Source: Neolewinella lacunae (GTDB taxonomy: Bacteria > Bacteroidota > Bacteroidia > Chitinophagales > Saprospiraceae). Taken from it: a stretch of 64,000 nucleotides of DNA. The translations under genes were made by a program, and so were the position numbers. The notes below the pieces were generated by a model. That model ran no database searches. It was given only the letters and a program-made list of their open reading frames with translations, and was not told the DNA's origin. Below are positions 42,269 to 50,963 of this stretch, piece by piece. The stretch lies in the NCBI RefSeq assembly GCF_014349155.1, contig NZ_JACSIT010000141.1, positions 122,919-186,918 on the forward strand, read 5' to 3'. Position 1 is the stretch's first letter. Each line of letters begins with the position of its first letter.

Positions 42269-43302
42269 TCGGCGGCGGCGTTTTCCTGGTCCAGGTCCTC
42301 TTTTTTCGTCGCCATCTCGGCCAGTTCTCCCTCGTAGTCGGTCTCCAGGGCTACGGCGTTCAGGCCGGTCCCGCGCAGGTATTTGCTGAAGATGCTCGTG
42401 TAGCCGTGGGTGACGTAAACGTGTTCCGCTCCGGTCAGGACAATGGCTTCCAACAGTGCGGGCCAATCGCAGTGGTCGCTCAGGACGAAGCCGCGGTCGG
42501 CTCCCCGGCGGCGGCGCGCACCCCGCAATGACATCCACCCCGAGGCCGTGCCTACGCTGGCGGCACCAAATTTTTTCATCCAGGGCTGTCCGATGGCTCC
42601 GGGGGTGGCAATGACGAGGTGGCCGGGGTAGTCCTTGCGCGGCACGGCGGAAGTAACCCGAATGGTGGGCGGCAAGGCGACGCCCTGCTGGCGGAGGACC
42701 TCGTTGGTGTTTTCAATCGCCCCGTGGGTATAGACCCGCCCGATGCCGTGGTCGAGGCCGCAGAGCAGGCGTTGGGCCTTGCCGAGGGCGTAGCCGGTCA
42801 AGACGCTGACTTTCCCTTCCGCCTGGTTGGCCCGCCACCACGCGTTGATGTCGGCAAAGACTTCTTCCTGCGGTGCCCAGCGGTAGACGGGCAAGCCGAA
42901 GGTCGACTCCGTGATGAAGTGGTGGCAGCGCACGGGTTCCCAGGGCTCACTCAGGCCGTCGTTTTCCAGTTTGTAATCGCCGCTGGCTACCCAAATTTCT
43001 CCGCCGTATTCCACGCGGATCTGGGCGGAGCCGATGATGTGGCCAGCGGGATGGAAGCTGAATTTCACCCCGTTGATGGTGGTCACCTGTCCGTATTCGA
43101 CGGTGGTGAGGCTTACCTCGCCGAGGCGATGGCGGATGACGGGCGCTGCGCTGCGCGTAGCCAGGTAATGCTTGTTTCCCCAGCGGGAATGGTCGGCGTG
43201 GCCGTGGGTGATGAGCGCACGGTCGACTGGCTTCCAGGGGTCGATGTAGACCTGGGCGCGGGGGCAGTAGATGCCGCGGTCGTTGAATTCTAGTAGGGGC
43301 AT
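42265..43302 (-). CDS. Ligase-associated DNA exonuclease (metallo-beta-lactamase fold)
   Basis: A 345-residue SNM1/Artemis-like nuclease. The metal motif is ALITHGHADHSRWG, followed by FHPAGHIIGSAQIRVE, WVASGDYKLENDG, FITESTFGLPVYRW and, in the beta-CASP part, FVLSDHCDWPALLEAI and VYVTHGYTSIFSKYL. Orthologues co-occur with the ATP-dependent ligase, here in a 4-nt overlapping operon. It probably trims DNA ends before ligation. ATG 43302 is preferred over the upstream ATG 43389, since MPLLEFNDRGIYCP is the family start. Confidence 0.94.
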   Translation of the reverse strand: MPLLEFNDRGIYCPRAQVYIDPWKPVDRALITHGHADHSRWGNKHYLATRSAAPVIRHRLGEVSLTTVEYGQVTTINGVKFSFHPAGHIIGSAQIRVEYGGEIWVASGDYKLENDGLSEPWEPVRCHHFITESTFGLPVYRWAPQEEVFADINAWWRANQAEGKVSVLTGYALGKAQRLLCGLDHGIGRVYTHGAIENTNEVLRQQGVALPPTIRVTSAVPRKDYPGHLVIATPGAIGQPWMKKFGAASVGTASGWMSLRGARRRRGADRGFVLSDHCDWPALLEAIVLTGAEHVYVTHGYTSIFSKYLRGTGLNAVALETDYEGELAEMATKKEDLDQENAAAE

Positions 43303-43425
43303 TGATGGCCTAACGGCTGGCCAGCCCTTTGGGTTTGGTTTGTCAGCGCCACCCAACTCCCCCCGGCGAGGACCTGGCCCGTAAGCCAACTCCTCGCCGG
43401 GGGAAATTGCGGCGGCAAGCCCGAG

Positions 43426-46400
43426 TTAGTGCAGCAAGGTCTGGAGCCAACCCGCTCCCAATGGCTGGTGGATCGCCCGCTTCCAAAGCGTAGTCGACGT
43501 CCAGCGCTGTTGCTGGGAGCCCGCGTCCGTGCCATCCGTCTCAGCCGCCAGGAAATCGGCCTTAGCCGTCCAGGTGATCTGGGCTTCCGGCGCGAGCTTT
43601 TGGTTGATGGCCGCAACGTCTTCCTGGAGGATTTGCTCGAAGCGGACCATCTCTGCGGCCAGCTGCTTGCGGATGCGGGCGGCTTCGTTGACCTGGCTTT
43701 CGGACGGACGACCGGGGAAGGTGCTGATGTCGAAGTAGAGGCTGCCCATTTCTTCGCGGAGGAGCGACCCTTCGTTGACGTAGCCATCGCCGCCCAAGAA
43801 CACGAGGCTGGATTTGAGTTTGGCTACTTTTTCCTTCAGCGATGTATTCATTTGCTGGACCTTCTTGTTGGTCGGGTTCAGCGCCTTGGCCTGCTTTTCC
43901 ACTTCGCTGAGCACCTCGTATACCCAGGCCAGGGTTTCGGTATCCTCGTAAACTTTCATCAGGAGCTGGCGTTGGGCCTCGCGGGCTTCGACGGGGTAAA
44001 TATCGTCTTCAGCTACGCCCAGTTCCAGGGTCGTCTCGTAGGTATCCTTGTTTTTGATGAGTTTTACCTGGTATTCACCGGCGGCCATGCTGGGCCCGGA
44101 GAGGGTACCAAACAGGGCCATGCGGTTATCGCTCGGCGCGGCTTTGGGCTTCTTGATGGTGGTGGGCAGGCTGACGACGTTGAGCCCCGCCCCTTTGCCG
44201 GCGGAGATGGTGCGGAGCAATTCCCCGTCTTTCCAGATTTCCACGTACATCGTCCCGAACGTATGCCGCTTCTGGTTATAGTACATGATCTGAGCAGCGT
44301 TGGATTTGCTGGCACCGACGAAGGTGCCGCTGCCGCTGAAGTCTCCCGCGCCCAGTCCACCGCCGCCGCCAAGGTTAGCGGGGGCCACTTTCAGGAAAGC
44401 CAATTTTTCCTGGGTGATCGCGGGCGTTATTTGCCGCAGGGCTTCGACGTCGTCTAACACGATGACGCCCCGGCCGTGGGTGGCCAGCACCAGGTCGGCT
44501 TCGCGGGGGTGAATGACCATGTCGCGGATGCCCACCATCGGGACATTGTTCCGGAAAGGAGCCCAGCTGCTGCCGCCATCCAGGCTGATGTACAGGCCGA
44601 ATTCCGTCCCCAGGAAAAGGAGATTGGGATTGACCAGGTCCTGGCGAACGCTCAGGGCGTAGCCTTCCACGTTGTCGTCCGTGAGCTCCGTCCAGCTCTG
44701 CCCGCCGTCGGTGGTCCTGTAAAGGTACGGCGTACGATCGCCCGTGCGGTGGCCATCGAAAGTGACGAAGGCGGTGTTGACGTCGTGGGGACTGGGCTCT
44801 ACGAAGGTTACCCAAGTATTGGCGGGCAAGCCCGGGATTTTATCGTTCAGCTTTTCCCAGCTTTTTCCGCCGTCGGTGGTGCGCTGGAGGTTGCCGTCGT
44901 CGGTACCCACCCAAACCACGTCTTTATTCACCGGGCTTTCCGCTACGGCGTAGATGGTGGTGTGGTTTTCGGCGGTGGAATTGTCGATGCTCAGGCCGCC
45001 GGAAAGGTGCTGTTGCTGCTTGGTCTTGTCGTTGGTGGTCAGGTCAGGGCTGATACGTTCCCAGCTGTCGCCGTTGTTGACCGAGCGGTAGAGGTACTGG
45101 GCGGCGAAGTAGAGCCGGGCACCGTCTTTGCTCAGGTGAACGGGCGCGTTCCAGTTGAAGCGCAGGGGCTGTTCGGCGCTGGTGGCGTAGGGGGGGATGG
45201 ACTTCGCCTGCCCGCTCCGCTCGTCGTAGCGCACCAGTTTACCACCCTGGTATTCGCTGAATACGATGTGGCTTTCAGTGGGGTGACGGAAGCTGTAGAA
45301 ACCGTCGCCGCCGAAGGTCTGTTTCCAGGCGGAATTGCTTACGCCGTTGGGGCTGGTATTAGGGGCAAACCAGGAGCCATTGTCCTGCAAGCCGCCGTAG
45401 ACGCGGTAGGGCCTGGCGTTGTCGACGCTGACGTGGTAGAACTGGCTGATGGGCAGGTTCATCCACATCTTGAAGGTGTAGCCCCGGTCGAGGCTTTCGT
45501 AGACGCCGCCGTCGGTGGCCACCAGGATGTGCTTGCCGTTGCTGGGGTCAATCCAGATGTCGTGAAAATCGGAGTGAACAGCGGGGTCGAAGTTGCGCCA
45601 GCGGGCACCGCCGTCTTCGCTGATGATGCCGTTGAGGCCGCACTTGGCGACAATGTCGGGGTTGCTGGGGTCAACGGTCAGGGCGCTGAAGTAGAAGGGG
45701 CGGATGCTGTTGTTGCGGTTGTTGCCGGTTTTGGTCCAGCTCTGCCCACCGTCTGCACTGCGGTACATGCCCTTGGTGGCTTCGGTGCCCGTTTCCACGC
45801 TGGCGTAGACGATTTGGGAGTTGCTGGCGGCGATGGCAATGCCGATGCGACCGAGTTTTTCGTCGGGCAGCCCGTTGCTGAGTTTTACCCAGTTTTTGCC
45901 GCCGTCGGTGGTTTTGTAGAGGCCCGAATTACCCTTGTAGCCAGAATCGAAAGTCCAGGGCAAGCGGCGGTGGCTCCACATGGCGGCGTACAAGACATCG
46001 GGGTTGTTGGGGTCCATTTTCAGGCTGGCCGCGCCGGCGTCGGCGTCGAGGTAGAGGACTTTCTCCCAGCTTTGGCCGCCGTTGACGGACTTAAAGACGC
46101 CGCGTTCTTCGTTGCTGTCCCAGAGGTGGCCCATGGCGGCAACGTACAGTACATTGGCGTCTTCGGGGTGTACGGCAATGTCAGCAATTCTTTCGCTGTC
46201 TTCCAGCCCGATGGAGGTCCACTGCTGCCCATTGTCGGTAGATTTATAGACGCCTTTGCCGATGCTGACGCTGTTGCGCGTCCAGGGTTCTCCCGTACCG
46301 ACGTAGATGGTCTGGGGCTGGGAAGGTGCGATGGCGATGGCCCCGATGCTTTGGGGGTGCTCATCAAAAACGGGCTGGAGGGCGCCGCCGGCGGTAGTCG

Positions 46401-46608
46401 TCCGCCACACGCCGCCGCCCGCCGCGCCAATGAAGATGGTAGTGTGGTCTTGGGGATTAACGGCGATGCAGCTGACGCGGCCCGACATGACGGCCGGGCC
46501 AATCTGCCGCGCGCGCAAATCCCCAAAAAGGGCAGTAGTAGTGGTAAAATCCTGGGCACTAAGGCCAGCCCCAATGGCCAGCAACAGTAGGGTGAATATC
46601 GTTCTCAT
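43426..46608 (-). CDS. Secreted BNR/sortilin-like repeat protein
   Basis: A 1060-residue exported protein (signal MRTIFTLLLLAIGAGLSAQ). About 700 residues form a VPS10/sortilin-like propeller with repeated Asp-box/BNR units, for example GVYKSTDNGQQWTSIG, GVFKSVNGGQSWEKVL, GLYKTTDGGKNWVKLS, MYRSADGGQSWTKTG and LYRTTDGGQSWTELT. After that come a beta domain (YYNQKRHTFGTMYVEIWKDGEL) and a helical C-terminus. Such proteins are annotated as glycosyl hydrolases, but no catalytic residue is identifiable here, so a structural or binding role is equally likely. Confidence 0.9.
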   Translation of the reverse strand: MRTIFTLLLLAIGAGLSAQDFTTTTALFGDLRARQIGPAVMSGRVSCIAVNPQDHTTIFIGAAGGGVWRTTTAGGALQPVFDEHPQSIGAIAIAPSQPQTIYVGTGEPWTRNSVSIGKGVYKSTDNGQQWTSIGLEDSERIADIAVHPEDANVLYVAAMGHLWDSNEERGVFKSVNGGQSWEKVLYLDADAGAASLKMDPNNPDVLYAAMWSHRRLPWTFDSGYKGNSGLYKTTDGGKNWVKLSNGLPDEKLGRIGIAIAASNSQIVYASVETGTEATKGMYRSADGGQSWTKTGNNRNNSIRPFYFSALTVDPSNPDIVAKCGLNGIISEDGGARWRNFDPAVHSDFHDIWIDPSNGKHILVATDGGVYESLDRGYTFKMWMNLPISQFYHVSVDNARPYRVYGGLQDNGSWFAPNTSPNGVSNSAWKQTFGGDGFYSFRHPTESHIVFSEYQGGKLVRYDERSGQAKSIPPYATSAEQPLRFNWNAPVHLSKDGARLYFAAQYLYRSVNNGDSWERISPDLTTNDKTKQQQHLSGGLSIDNSTAENHTTIYAVAESPVNKDVVWVGTDDGNLQRTTDGGKSWEKLNDKIPGLPANTWVTFVEPSPHDVNTAFVTFDGHRTGDRTPYLYRTTDGGQSWTELTDDNVEGYALSVRQDLVNPNLLFLGTEFGLYISLDGGSSWAPFRNNVPMVGIRDMVIHPREADLVLATHGRGVIVLDDVEALRQITPAITQEKLAFLKVAPANLGGGGGLGAGDFSGSGTFVGASKSNAAQIMYYNQKRHTFGTMYVEIWKDGELLRTISAGKGAGLNVVSLPTTIKKPKAAPSDNRMALFGTLSGPSMAAGEYQVKLIKNKDTYETTLELGVAEDDIYPVEAREAQRQLLMKVYEDTETLAWVYEVLSEVEKQAKALNPTNKKVQQMNTSLKEKVAKLKSSLVFLGGDGYVNEGSLLREEMGSLYFDISTFPGRPSESQVNEAARIRKQLAAEMVRFEQILQEDVAAINQKLAPEAQITWTAKADFLAAETDGTDAGSQQQRWTSTTLWKRAIHQPLGAGWLQTLLH

Positions 46609-46639
46609 GATTAATTGGCTTACTTATGGGCTATAAAAA

Positions 46640-46723
46640 GAGCGCGGACGCGGGTGCTGCGGAGTCGTTGGACTTCCCTTGCTCTCCCCGTAGGGTTCGA
46701 GCATTGCACCTGCGTCCGCGCCC
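46640..46723. repeat. Compact inverted pair of the dispersed repeat (84 bp)
   Basis: Minus copy 46640-46657 (GAGCGCGGACGCGGGTGC) and plus copy 46706-46723 (GCACCTGCGTCCGCGCCC) form imperfect 18-bp ends around 48 bp. It is flanked by A-rich DNA (TAAAAAG and AAAAAAG) and lies between two minus-strand genes with no other feature. Confidence 0.82.
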
Positions 46724-46742
46724 AAAAAAGTCTACTTACTTA

Positions 46743-47471
46743 CTACTTTTTGGGCAGCATAAACATCTCGTCTTTCACTTCGGGGTTGAGAACGACCTCG
46801 TTGACGTTGATTTTCTGGATCGTGGTACCGTTGTACTTAACGTCCATGAACATGGGGATCATGACGCTTTCCACCTCCTGGTAGTCGCTCAGGTAGGTTT
46901 CCACGACGACGCCTTTCTGGGGGCCGGACTTGACGGTCATCATGGTCATGATGGGCACCATGTACTCCTGATCGAAGTAGTAGGTGATGTCGTGGCCATC
47001 GTCGTTGGTCACGTGCACGCCGTAGGTGGCCGTTCCTTCGACTTCCTTGCCTTCGACCAACTCGAGTTTGAAGCCGCGCTCTTCGGAGTTGATGAATTCG
47101 GAGAGGAATTTGGTGCTCCGCATTTGCTCGGATTCGTCGTCGCTCATTGGCGTGGGCTCGGTGATGCCCATGAAGGGCATGACCTGCCAGGCGGTTTTTC
47201 CGTCGTAGGCCTGGATGATGGTTTGGCCCTGGACGTCCACTTTAAGGTGCTGCTTATCGCCCTCGGCGGAGACGATTTCCATGGGGAATTCCATGCCCTG
47301 CATCGAAGCTTTCCCTTTGATTTTCATGGCTTTGATGGCCAGCCAGGCGTCTTTTCCGCCGGTGTTTTCGATGTAGGTGTCCCCGATTTCGCGGGCGGTG
47401 GGGGCGTCCTGGGCGGTCAGGCCCGCCGTCCCGATCAGTAAAAAGGCAAATAGTGCAATAAGCTGTTTCAT
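46743..47471 (-). CDS. Exported LolA/LppX-like outer membrane lipoprotein-sorting family protein
   Basis: A 242-residue protein with signal peptide MKQLIALFAFLLIGTAGLTAQ. The mature part begins AREIGDTYIENTGGKDAWLAIKAMKIKGKASMQGMEFPMEI and continues with strand-rich stretches (QAYDGKTAWQVMPFMGI, TYYFDQEYMVPIMTMMTVK, INVNEVVLNPEVKDEMFMLPKK), resembling the half-barrel LolA/LolB fold seen in many Bacteroidota proteins. It might carry a lipid or lipoprotein; no substrate can be named. ATG 47471 precedes the signal peptide. Confidence 0.85.
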   Translation of the reverse strand: MKQLIALFAFLLIGTAGLTAQDAPTAREIGDTYIENTGGKDAWLAIKAMKIKGKASMQGMEFPMEIVSAEGDKQHLKVDVQGQTIIQAYDGKTAWQVMPFMGITEPTPMSDDESEQMRSTKFLSEFINSEERGFKLELVEGKEVEGTATYGVHVTNDDGHDITYYFDQEYMVPIMTMMTVKSGPQKGVVVETYLSDYQEVESVMIPMFMDVKYNGTTIQKINVNEVVLNPEVKDEMFMLPKK

Positions 47472-47555
47472 CTCAATGGCATTTTTGGTGGGCGCAGGTC
47501 TCCCCGCATGGCCCGAGGTTAAGTGAATAGTTTTTAATGCGAACAAAACTTACCC

Positions 47556-47563
47556 CAAAGATA
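47556..47563 (-). promoter_or_regulatory. Putative promoter of the LolA-like gene (-7 element)
   Basis: TATCTTTG on the minus strand, a perfect TAnnTTTG, 85 nt upstream of ATG 47471. No -33 box at the usual distance. Confidence 0.45.
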
Positions 47564-47618
47564 CCGCTTGGCGAGCACGAGGTGGTTTCTCTTCGATCAA
47601 TGCAGGTAGTTTTTCGAT

Positions 47619-47636
47619 GGGCGCGGCCGCAGGTGC
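47619..47636 (-). repeat. Dispersed 18-bp repeat between LolA-like and DHFR-like genes
   Basis: Exact consensus on the minus strand. The rest of the gap 47472-47736 holds only the promoter element above. Confidence 0.9.
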
Positions 47637-47736
47637 GGGGGAAGGGATGGGGAGCGGGGGCTGCTCGGAAGCACCAAGGAATCTAGTTGCTGAAGAACAC
47701 ACGCTCTAAGCGTAAACCTCTTTTCAACCGGCCCCG

Positions 47737-48270
47737 CTACCCTTTCCGCCGGTAGTGCCGCTGCACCAGTGCTCCCAGGTACACTTCCGACTTTACCAGT
47801 TCCAACTCCAGCGGCTCGGGCAGCCCCCCGAACAATGGAATACCGCCGCCGAGCAAAACCGGAATGGTGGTGATGACCAGTTCATCAATCAGCCCAGCGC
47901 GCAGAAAAGACTGAATCGTTCGTCCACCGTCAATCCACAGGTTGTGGTGGCCCTGGCTGTGAATTTTCGCCAGTATCGCTTCCGGTGGGCCACTTAGCAG
48001 TTGTACTTTATCCGCGAAACCTTCCGGCACGGAGGTCATCGTTTCGCTTAACACGAAAACGGGCATGGCGTAGGGCCAATCCACCCCAAAGCCGAGGACG
48101 GTTTCAAAAGAATGCCGTCCCATCACCAACGCGTCGATTCCCGCCGTAAACGCCAGGTAACCAACGTCATCACCTTCCGGGTTCGGCACGGTTTCCAGCC
48201 AGTGGACACCGCCGTCTGGATCGGCAATAAAGCCATCAAGGCTGGTGGCAATAAACACGGCGTTCTTCAT
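47737..48270 (-). CDS. Dihydrofolate reductase-family protein (RibD C-terminal type)
   Basis: A 177-residue protein. MKNAVFIATSLDGFIADPDGGVHWLE is the typical start of YyaP/YwjB-like proteins, followed by ALVMGRHSFETVLGFGVDWPY, LWIDGGRTIQSFLRAGLIDELVITTIPVLLGGGIPLF. The fold binds NADPH and reduces pterin or pyrimidine-like substrates, but the physiological substrate of this branch is unknown. Stand-alone gene. Confidence 0.93.
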   Translation of the reverse strand: MKNAVFIATSLDGFIADPDGGVHWLETVPNPEGDDVGYLAFTAGIDALVMGRHSFETVLGFGVDWPYAMPVFVLSETMTSVPEGFADKVQLLSGPPEAILAKIHSQGHHNLWIDGGRTIQSFLRAGLIDELVITTIPVLLGGGIPLFGGLPEPLELELVKSEVYLGALVQRHYRRKG

Positions 48271-48334
48271 ACTGGCTGGCGCTTAATCGTTAAGCCAAGG
48301 TAGGCTAAAACTAACAAATCAGCGCAAACGCGCC

Positions 48335-49285
48335 CTACTCCCCCACCAACCTAACCCAATAATCCCGCTCCATCTCCGCCGCATCAATGTCCTCGTACAT
48401 CCACACCATGCGCCGGGTGTTTTCCGGTGGCGTTTGGACGGCCATTTCGCTGGCCTGGCTGGGTTTCAGGAAGGCTTGCAGCAGCGCGACGTCCCACATC
48501 GTCCATTGCCTGGCACCGGGTGCGTGTTGCTCCCAGCGCTGGCGCAGGTAAGTCCCCATTGCACCGGCCTTGGCCAGCTGGGCGAAGGTGTTTTCTTGCT
48601 CCCAGGTGTATTTAATGGCGACGGAAATCGGCATCACGTGCAGCTCCAGCTCTGCGGCGTTGAGCAGGTAGTTGGCCGCGTTAAGGTCGCGGCGGATGTT
48701 GAACTCGTCTTTGTTCCAAAATCCCCCGGCGAAGTCGTAGCGAAAGCCCAGCACGTAGGCCACAATTTTCTCTTTGATGGTCGTATCGAGCGCGATGGCC
48801 GACGCCAGGTTGGTGGCCGCCCCGATACACAGCACAGCGAGTTTTTCGCCGGCGGGCGTGGCGTGGGCTTCGCGGATGATGAGCTGCGCGGCGGGGCTAT
48901 CGCGGGGGTCGTAATCGCCCCAGGGTTTGCCCATTATGAGGTCGGCGCCCAGGGGGTGGGGCAGGTCCAGCCGCCCCGCCAGCCGCAGCAGGTCTTCGTT
49001 CAGGCGTTGGCTCTGGTACACGGTGCTGTCGCCGCTCCACACGTGAAACCACTGCGCAGAACTGAGCCCAAGAAAATCCACCGTGGTATCCGGCAGCGCG
49101 TAGGCGATGGCAAACAGGTCGTCAATCTCGTTGGCCGTGTCGGAATCGAGGATCATCCGCACGGGCTGGCCTGCGGGCCATGCGTGGCGTTGGGGGGCTA
49201 CCTCGGGCGCTGTTTCTGTTTCCGGGGCGCGGTCGCAGGTGCAGAGAAGAGACAAGAGGAGCAGGGGAAGGCAAACACGCAGCAT
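48335..49285 (-). CDS. Nucleoside hydrolase-family lipoprotein
   Basis: A 316-residue protein of the inosine-uridine nucleoside N-ribohydrolase fold. The calcium/ribose motif appears as MILDSDTANEIDDLFAIAYAL (family consensus DTDxGxDDxxA, with changes). The signal LRVCLPLLLLSLLC ends at a lipobox-like Cys-15, so it is probably a periplasmic lipoprotein. The dispersed repeat (49225-49242) spans this junction and encodes the CTCDRAP sequence. Catalytic activity is plausible but the N-terminal Asp cluster is slightly divergent. Confidence 0.88.
   Translation of the reverse strand: MLRVCLPLLLLSLLCTCDRAPETETAPEVAPQRHAWPAGQPVRMILDSDTANEIDDLFAIAYALPDTTVDFLGLSSAQWFHVWSGDSTVYQSQRLNEDLLRLAGRLDLPHPLGADLIMGKPWGDYDPRDSPAAQLIIREAHATPAGEKLAVLCIGAATNLASAIALDTTIKEKIVAYVLGFRYDFAGGFWNKDEFNIRRDLNAANYLLNAAELELHVMPISVAIKYTWEQENTFAQLAKAGAMGTYLRQRWEQHAPGARQWTMWDVALLQAFLKPSQASEMAVQTPPENTRRMVWMYEDIDAAEMERDYWVRLVGE
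49225..49242 (-). repeat. Dispersed 18-bp repeat at the lipobox of the nucleoside hydrolase gene
   Basis: Coding-strand GCACCTGCGACCGCGCCC, in frame as (C)TCDRAP at the presumed lipid-attachment site, residues 15-21. Confidence 0.87.
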
Positions 49286-49310
49286 CGGGCAACAACAGGT
49301 AGGTAGTGGC

Positions 49311-49318
49311 GAAAGATA
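49311..49318 (-). promoter_or_regulatory. Putative promoter of the nucleoside hydrolase gene (-7 element)
   Basis: TATCTTTC on the minus strand, 26 nt upstream of ATG 49285; one mismatch from TAnnTTTG. Confidence 0.4.
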
Positions 49319-49425
49319 CTCCAACGGCATCCGTCAGCAAAGTAGGCGCAATAAGGTGGTTAAACCATTCGGTACGTTTACCCGTTGCCGACGTATCGTA
49401 GGACTCACACTAAAATCTCTGCTTA

Positions 49426-50268
49426 ATGCACCCTAAACTACTGTCATCCTTAAGCTTATTGGTAATCATCTTACTGCTGCCCGGCTACGCTGCGGCGCAA
49501 TCCCTCCGTTTATCCGTGGTCAGTAATACCGGCGAGGCCGTCCCTTACGCCACCGTCTTCGCCGTCGCCCTGGAGAAGGGCTTGATTACCGACGATAAAG
49601 GGCAGTTCACCCTGGATTGGGAAAACGCCGCCGATACTACCACCGTGACGATCTCCTCGGTCGGCTTCCAGACCACTACTTTCAGCCACCAGCACCTGAG
49701 CAAGTTAGCGAACGCCAACGAGGCCATCGTCCTGCCCAAGGCAACGTACACCCTGGCCGACGTAGAAGTCAGGGATAAGCGACTGCAGCTGAGAAAAAAA
49801 CGCCTTGGCCTGCCGGGCTTCCTCAATGCTACCTACATTCAGCGCGTTGGGTCTAAGTCCTATTTCCTGGAGGCAGGCCCCATCATCCGCCCACAAAAAC
49901 GTTGCCGCCTCGATGCCGTAGAACTGCGGGTCCAAGACATGGATGCCGATACCGTTCTAATGGACGTCAATGTCTACGCCCTTGAAGGAAGCAAAGTTCA
50001 AGAGCAGTTGCTGCGGGAGCGATTATTCGTTTCGGTGACCAGGCAGGAGGTTGGCAAGGACCTCACCGTAAATTTGCTGCCACAAGATTTGTGGATTGAC
50101 GGGGATTTTCTGGTCACCTTCCGCCTCCTTAAAGTCGTTGGCAACGAAGGCAAATTTGGCTTCAAAGGCAAAACCGGCTATCGCCATGGCCTTAGCCGGG
50201 CAGAAAATGGCAAGTGGGAAAAAACCTACGTAACCCCCGCTTTATTTGCCGTAGTCAGCTACGAATAA
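49426..50268 (+). CDS. Exported protein with CarboxypepD-regulatory-like domain
   Basis: A 280-residue protein with signal MHPKLLSSLSLLVIILLLPGYAAAQ. The N-terminal domain (SVVSNTGEAVPYATVFAVALEKGLITDDKGQFTLDW, TISSVGFQTTTF) is the carboxypeptidase-regulatory-like module used in Bacteroidota envelope proteins. The rest (GPIIRPQKRCRLDAVELRVQDMDADTVLMDVNVYAL) is a beta-rich region of unknown role. It lacks a TonB barrel. Confidence 0.86.
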   Translation: MHPKLLSSLSLLVIILLLPGYAAAQSLRLSVVSNTGEAVPYATVFAVALEKGLITDDKGQFTLDWENAADTTTVTISSVGFQTTTFSHQHLSKLANANEAIVLPKATYTLADVEVRDKRLQLRKKRLGLPGFLNATYIQRVGSKSYFLEAGPIIRPQKRCRLDAVELRVQDMDADTVLMDVNVYALEGSKVQEQLLRERLFVSVTRQEVGKDLTVNLLPQDLWIDGDFLVTFRLLKVVGNEGKFGFKGKTGYRHGLSRAENGKWEKTYVTPALFAVVSYE

Positions 50269-50341
50269 GGAATAAGCGCCAGAGCAACTGCCCCAGAAGC
50301 AGCGCAGCGGAGGAACGCTTAGCGCCAAAGTTACACCTTAA

Positions 50342-50869
50342 TTATTCCAGGCGAATCCAATCCAGTTCCAGCCGAAAATCCTGTTCTTCCTTGTTCCCGA
50401 TCAGGATGGCGACTTCAGAGAGCAGCTCCGCCGGATAATCGGGCAGGTCCAGCGAGCGACCGCGAAACTGGGGTTTCATCGTGGACAGGTCGAGGATGAT
50501 TTCCTCCCATTCGCCCGTCGTTTCGAAGTAGGTGACGTAGCTGTGCCGGTCGTTATCGCTCGTTTTGGCCCGAAACTGGTACCTTTTGCCATCGCCCTTT
50601 ACCCGCAGCACGGCTTTGGTGTGCCCTTCGATGCGGATGGTCGGCATCCGGTAGCGGAGGGAGCTGAAGCCGCCGTTGTTTTCCAGCGAGACGTGGCCGG
50701 TATATTCACCGTGGCCCGCCGCGTTGAGCCGGAAGTAGCCGGCGGAGCGCCCGCCCATTACGGTGTCGTCTACGGTTACCCAGTCGGATACGTCCGCTTC
50801 GGGGGTGAAGTTGAATAGGGTCATGGGAGGGGTTTGGGGGATCAGGAAAAGGAGGAAGAGGAGGGGCAT
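50342..50869 (-). CDS. CIA30-family protein
   Basis: A 175-residue protein of the NADH:ubiquinone oxidoreductase intermediate-associated protein 30 fold. Matching stretches are WVTVDDTVMGGRSAGYFRL, GHVSLENNGGFSSLRYRM, YQFRAKTSDNDRHSYVTYFETTGEWEEIILDLSTMKPQFRGRSL and VAILIGNKEEQDFRLELDWI. The first 15 residues are hydrophobic (MPLLFLLFLIPQTPP) and could be a short export signal or an over-long start; ATG at MTLFNF is the alternative. A carbohydrate-binding role is possible; function unknown. Confidence 0.88.
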   Translation of the reverse strand: MPLLFLLFLIPQTPPMTLFNFTPEADVSDWVTVDDTVMGGRSAGYFRLNAAGHGEYTGHVSLENNGGFSSLRYRMPTIRIEGHTKAVLRVKGDGKRYQFRAKTSDNDRHSYVTYFETTGEWEEIILDLSTMKPQFRGRSLDLPDYPAELLSEVAILIGNKEEQDFRLELDWIRLE

Positions 50870-50963
50870 GGTAGGGTAACGGGGAGGGGCAGCTTGGTTC
50901 GGGCGGGAATGCCGGGATGGATACCAAGGTCATAAAACCAACATTTAGCGGTTTTAGCAACAT

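Noticed and set aside
44476-46590. 704-codon frame antisense to the BNR-repeat gene
   Set aside because: Its periodic Val/Gly/Asp-rich sequence simply mirrors the Asp-box repeats on the coding strand.
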